DNA of 39,680 bases, from positions 1 to 39,680 of the IMG/VR virus record IMGVR_UViG_3300032331_001543; one strand, given 5' to 3'. Shown here in pieces: positions 38,080 to 39,680 of this stretch (positions within the stretch are counted from its first letter, which is position 1; the number at the start of each line of letters is the position of its first letter). Position numbers and translations under genes: made by a program. The DNA comes from a virus. The notes below the pieces were generated by a model. The model was given only the letters and a program-made list of their open reading frames with translations, ran no database searches and was not told the DNA's origin.

Positions 38080-38332
38080 CTTCCCTCACTTCTTCGCAAT
38101 CTGTATGTTCATACTCGCCACACATCAGGCACACACTCGCGTAACAACCTTCTTCGTGACCAATTTTAGGGCAATCTACCCAATAGGCGTTCTCGCCTAC
38201 ACACTCGCATTTAACCAGCTTTGTATCTGCTGGTACTTGGTGAGATAAAGGTTCGTTGTCGTCTATCTCGATCTCTGGTATGTAGCCCTTGCGGGGTGAC
38301 ATATCTGCTTTACTAGCTTGCCATTTAGCCAT
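38069..38332 (-). CDS. Cysteine-rich putative zinc-binding protein, 87 aa
   Basis: After a basic N-terminus and an acidic stretch, residues 42-78 carry seven cysteines and two histidines (KCECVGE, DCPKIGHEEGC, SVCLMCGEYEHTDC). This suggests two zinc knuckles and a protein- or nucleic-acid-binding role. It starts at a TAATG overlap. Family not recognised. Confidence 0.7.
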   Translation of the reverse strand: MAKWQASKADMSPRKGYIPEIEIDDNEPLSHQVPADTKLVKCECVGENAYWVDCPKIGHEEGCYASVCLMCGEYEHTDCEEVREDDE

Positions 38333-38721
38333 TACACACTCACCATTTCGTTTTCCAAAATCTCTCTGACAGCCTCTACCGCGTCTGTAACATAATCATA
38401 AACATCAAACCAACCACAATCTTCGCCGTCAGCGTTGATCTCGTACATCTCAAACCAATTATTATTAGTCCAAGCATTAGGATATAAAGCAGAAAAGATA
38501 GATAGCTTTTCGTCTGTGTCTATGTTGTTTTCTAGTAAATCCTGCGTGTAACGCCACACATCACCGTTGGGCAGATCTAAACGCATTTCACCATTAACCC
38601 CAATTACAAACCTGCGTTCGCCAGCAGTAACTGTGGCTAGGGTTTCCCAACCGTGATGAGAGCAGTAAAAAGCACTATCTTTCTGGCTAGGATCTATCTC
38701 TACTTTGTATTCGATTTCCAT
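38332..38721 (-). CDS. Hypothetical acidic protein, 129 aa
   Basis: The ATG at 38721 lies seven bases after AAGGA in the AGATAAGG leader (38730-38737). A longer frame from 38787 is possible but would start inside the leader hairpin region. The protein is acidic with many tryptophans (DVWRYTQDLL, AWTNNNWFEMYEI), probably one alpha/beta domain. The hairpin TGTGCC/GACACA-type stem at 38754-38770 precedes the leader. Confidence 0.7.
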   Translation of the reverse strand: MEIEYKVEIDPSQKDSAFYCSHHGWETLATVTAGERRFVIGVNGEMRLDLPNGDVWRYTQDLLENNIDTDEKLSIFSALYPNAWTNNNWFEMYEINADGEDCGWFDVYDYVTDAVEAVREILENEMVSV

Positions 38722-38788
38722 TTTGTTTTCCTTATCTTTCATTATGTGTTCGCTGTGCCACTTTGACACAACGAAATCGTACCACACG

Positions 38789-38944
38789 CTACCGACAAAT
38801 ATGTCGCAACGCTATTCTCTGCGTATCCCGCAAATTGTATGGGCTATCAGACCGCAACCCTCTCTGGTCGCAATCCAAACAAGCCCACTCCCATTGTCCC
38901 CACTCGCTTATGTAACGGTAAGTTAATGGAAGATCTTTAGGCAT
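38789..38944 (-). CDS. Small protein with CxxC and HxC, 51 aa
   Basis: The frame reads MPKDLPLTYRYISEW... and contains ACLDC at residues 21-25 and a C-terminal HIC (48-50), which could hold a zinc ion. It starts at a TAATG overlap with the gene before it. It ends 67 bases before the next start codon, the largest gap in this part of the operon. Confidence 0.65.
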   Translation of the reverse strand: MPKDLPLTYRYISEWGQWEWACLDCDQRGLRSDSPYNLRDTQRIALRHICR

Positions 38945-39351
38945 TAGTAATCCTCTGAAATCAAGTTAAGCTTGCCAAGTTCGCCTGGCGTGAACATCAC
39001 TTCTAGCCGTTCTGTGTTCTCGACAATCGCGTTATAAGTGTTTAAGTCTGTAATGCTGTCGTTATCATAGCCCAATTCATAACACCACTCACCAAAGCTA
39101 TCTATGCTAATGCTTATAATGGTGTTCCTGTCCGACACCAGCGAGTGAATAACATCTGGCAAGTTCGGATCATCAGCAAGTTTGCCTGTGAAATAATCCA
39201 CATCAAACCGCTTATTGTCACGCTTTATTGTGACCCGCCAATCGTTCATCTTGTTTCCCCACTTCGGGTTACTCACCGCACCGCGAGAGTATTCGATAGT
39301 CACGCCTAGTGTGTCTAGATAGTTTGCCATTTCTTCTTTTACCGTACTCAT
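38944..39351 (-). CDS. Conserved-looking hypothetical phage/plasmid protein, 135 aa
   Basis: The order NYLDTLGVTIEYSRGAVSNPKW, DWRVTIKRDNKRFDVDYFTG, DVIHSLVSD and FGEWCYELGYDNDS matches a type of hypothetical protein I know from plasmids and phages, of unknown function. A mixed alpha/beta fold is likely. Overlaps of one base (TAATG) at both ends show coupled translation. Confidence 0.78.
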   Translation of the reverse strand: MSTVKEEMANYLDTLGVTIEYSRGAVSNPKWGNKMNDWRVTIKRDNKRFDVDYFTGKLADDPNLPDVIHSLVSDRNTIISISIDSFGEWCYELGYDNDSITDLNTYNAIVENTERLEVMFTPGELGKLNLISEDY

Positions 39352-39632
39352 TAGTAGCCCCTAACTATCCATTGTTCTGGTTTTTCGTAAATATTCCAAG
39401 TGGTTGGATACTTTTTGCCGTCACCGACAAACTCACCCAACACCACATAAAGCCACCGTAGCTGTTCCCAAAAGTTGTAACGGTCACACTCTTCATCAGT
39501 TGGGTTCGAGAACTTCTCGATACTTTGTAAAACCACATCATAGGTTTCGTAATACTTATCGTCTGGGTCTATTTGTTCTTCCAGAAACTCTGCCACAATC
39601 CGTTTCGCGCCCTCGTCAGTAAAATCAGTCAT
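39351..39632 (-). CDS. Hypothetical protein, 93 aa
   Basis: A helical acidic protein (FTDEGAKRIVAEFLEEQIDPDD...) with several tryptophans near the end. AGGGGA lies before the ATG, just past the stop of the gene at 84-494 on the circle. The first 25 codons are repeated at 1-75. Function unknown. Confidence 0.75.
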   Translation of the reverse strand: MTDFTDEGAKRIVAEFLEEQIDPDDKYYETYDVVLQSIEKFSNPTDEECDRYNFWEQLRWLYVVLGEFVGDGKKYPTTWNIYEKPEQWIVRGY

Positions 39633-39680
39633 TAGTTCCCCTAATAGCTTGCTTCTGTTATCTTGCTACCGATACCACTA
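39558..39680. repeat. Terminal direct repeat, right copy
   Basis: This is identical to bases 1-123. Removing one copy gives a circle of 39557 bases in which the minus-strand operon is continuous. Confidence 0.95.
39641..39680 (-). CDS. Partial second copy of the 136-residue gene (last 13 codons and stop)
   Basis: This 3' fragment of the gene complete at 84-494 is present because of the terminal overlap. It is cut by the right edge of the window. Confidence 0.85.
   Translation of the reverse strand, partial: SGIGSKITEASY

Noticed and set aside
1-39680. CRISPR array, insertion sequence or transposase
   Set aside because: I saw no regularly spaced direct repeats and no transposase-like motifs in any gene.

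Overview
The window is best read as the complete genome of a small, tailed, podovirus-like bacteriophage, closed into a circle. Bases 1-123 are repeated exactly at 39558-39680, and genes cut at one edge continue at the other, so the unique length is 39557 bases. The host is probably an actinobacterium: the phage encodes a WhiB-family iron-sulfur regulator, a predicted leaderless early mRNA, a proteasome-beta-like peptidase and several small proteins of actinophage type. This host assignment is an inference. I see no integrase, no excisionase and no DNA polymerase.

Layout. (1) A long minus-strand operon of small, tightly overlapping genes starts at tandem promoters near 2770 and 2670, runs down to base 1, wraps through the circle junction and continues from 39632 to a terminator near 36140. 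Most products are unknown; the WhiB-like protein (37211-37813) is the clear exception. (2) A 770-base divergent control region (2602-3368). (3) A plus-strand structural and lysis block (3369-27524): terminase large subunit, portal, a 1570-residue virion protein with smaller partners, a structured non-coding stretch with a tRNA-like fold, scaffold, N4-gp56-type major capsid protein, fibres, adaptor, tail nozzle-like protein, membrane proteins or holin, and an M23 endolysin. (4) Terminators at 27568-27729. (5) A plus-strand replication and takeover block (27862-36002): Cas4-like exonuclease split over two frames, HTH protein, RecA-fold ATPase, Hjc-like resolvase, two-part primase, Ntn-hydrolase peptidase, DUF1599-like protein, metallophosphoesterase and sigma factor. 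(6) Convergent terminators at 36072-36175.

The most striking signal is a pair of type II hammerhead ribozymes on the minus strand (2268-2317 and 1620-1672). Both sit between genes of the minus-strand operon, and all core nucleotides are present. Each is followed by an AGATAAGG Shine-Dalgarno leader and a start codon about 60 nt downstream of the predicted cut. The same leader follows ordinary hairpins in front of three further genes, and the one at the main promoter lies at the predicted 5' end of the transcript. The ribozymes may therefore cut the polycistronic RNA into mRNAs that each begin with a stem-loop and a strong ribosome-binding site.

Other points of interest are the exonuclease, whose four presumed cluster cysteines are divided between two overlapping frames; a 143-base out-of-frame overlap between the two primase parts; sharp changes in codon usage inside single genes; and similar beta-rich inserts in the capsid, fibre and nozzle proteins.
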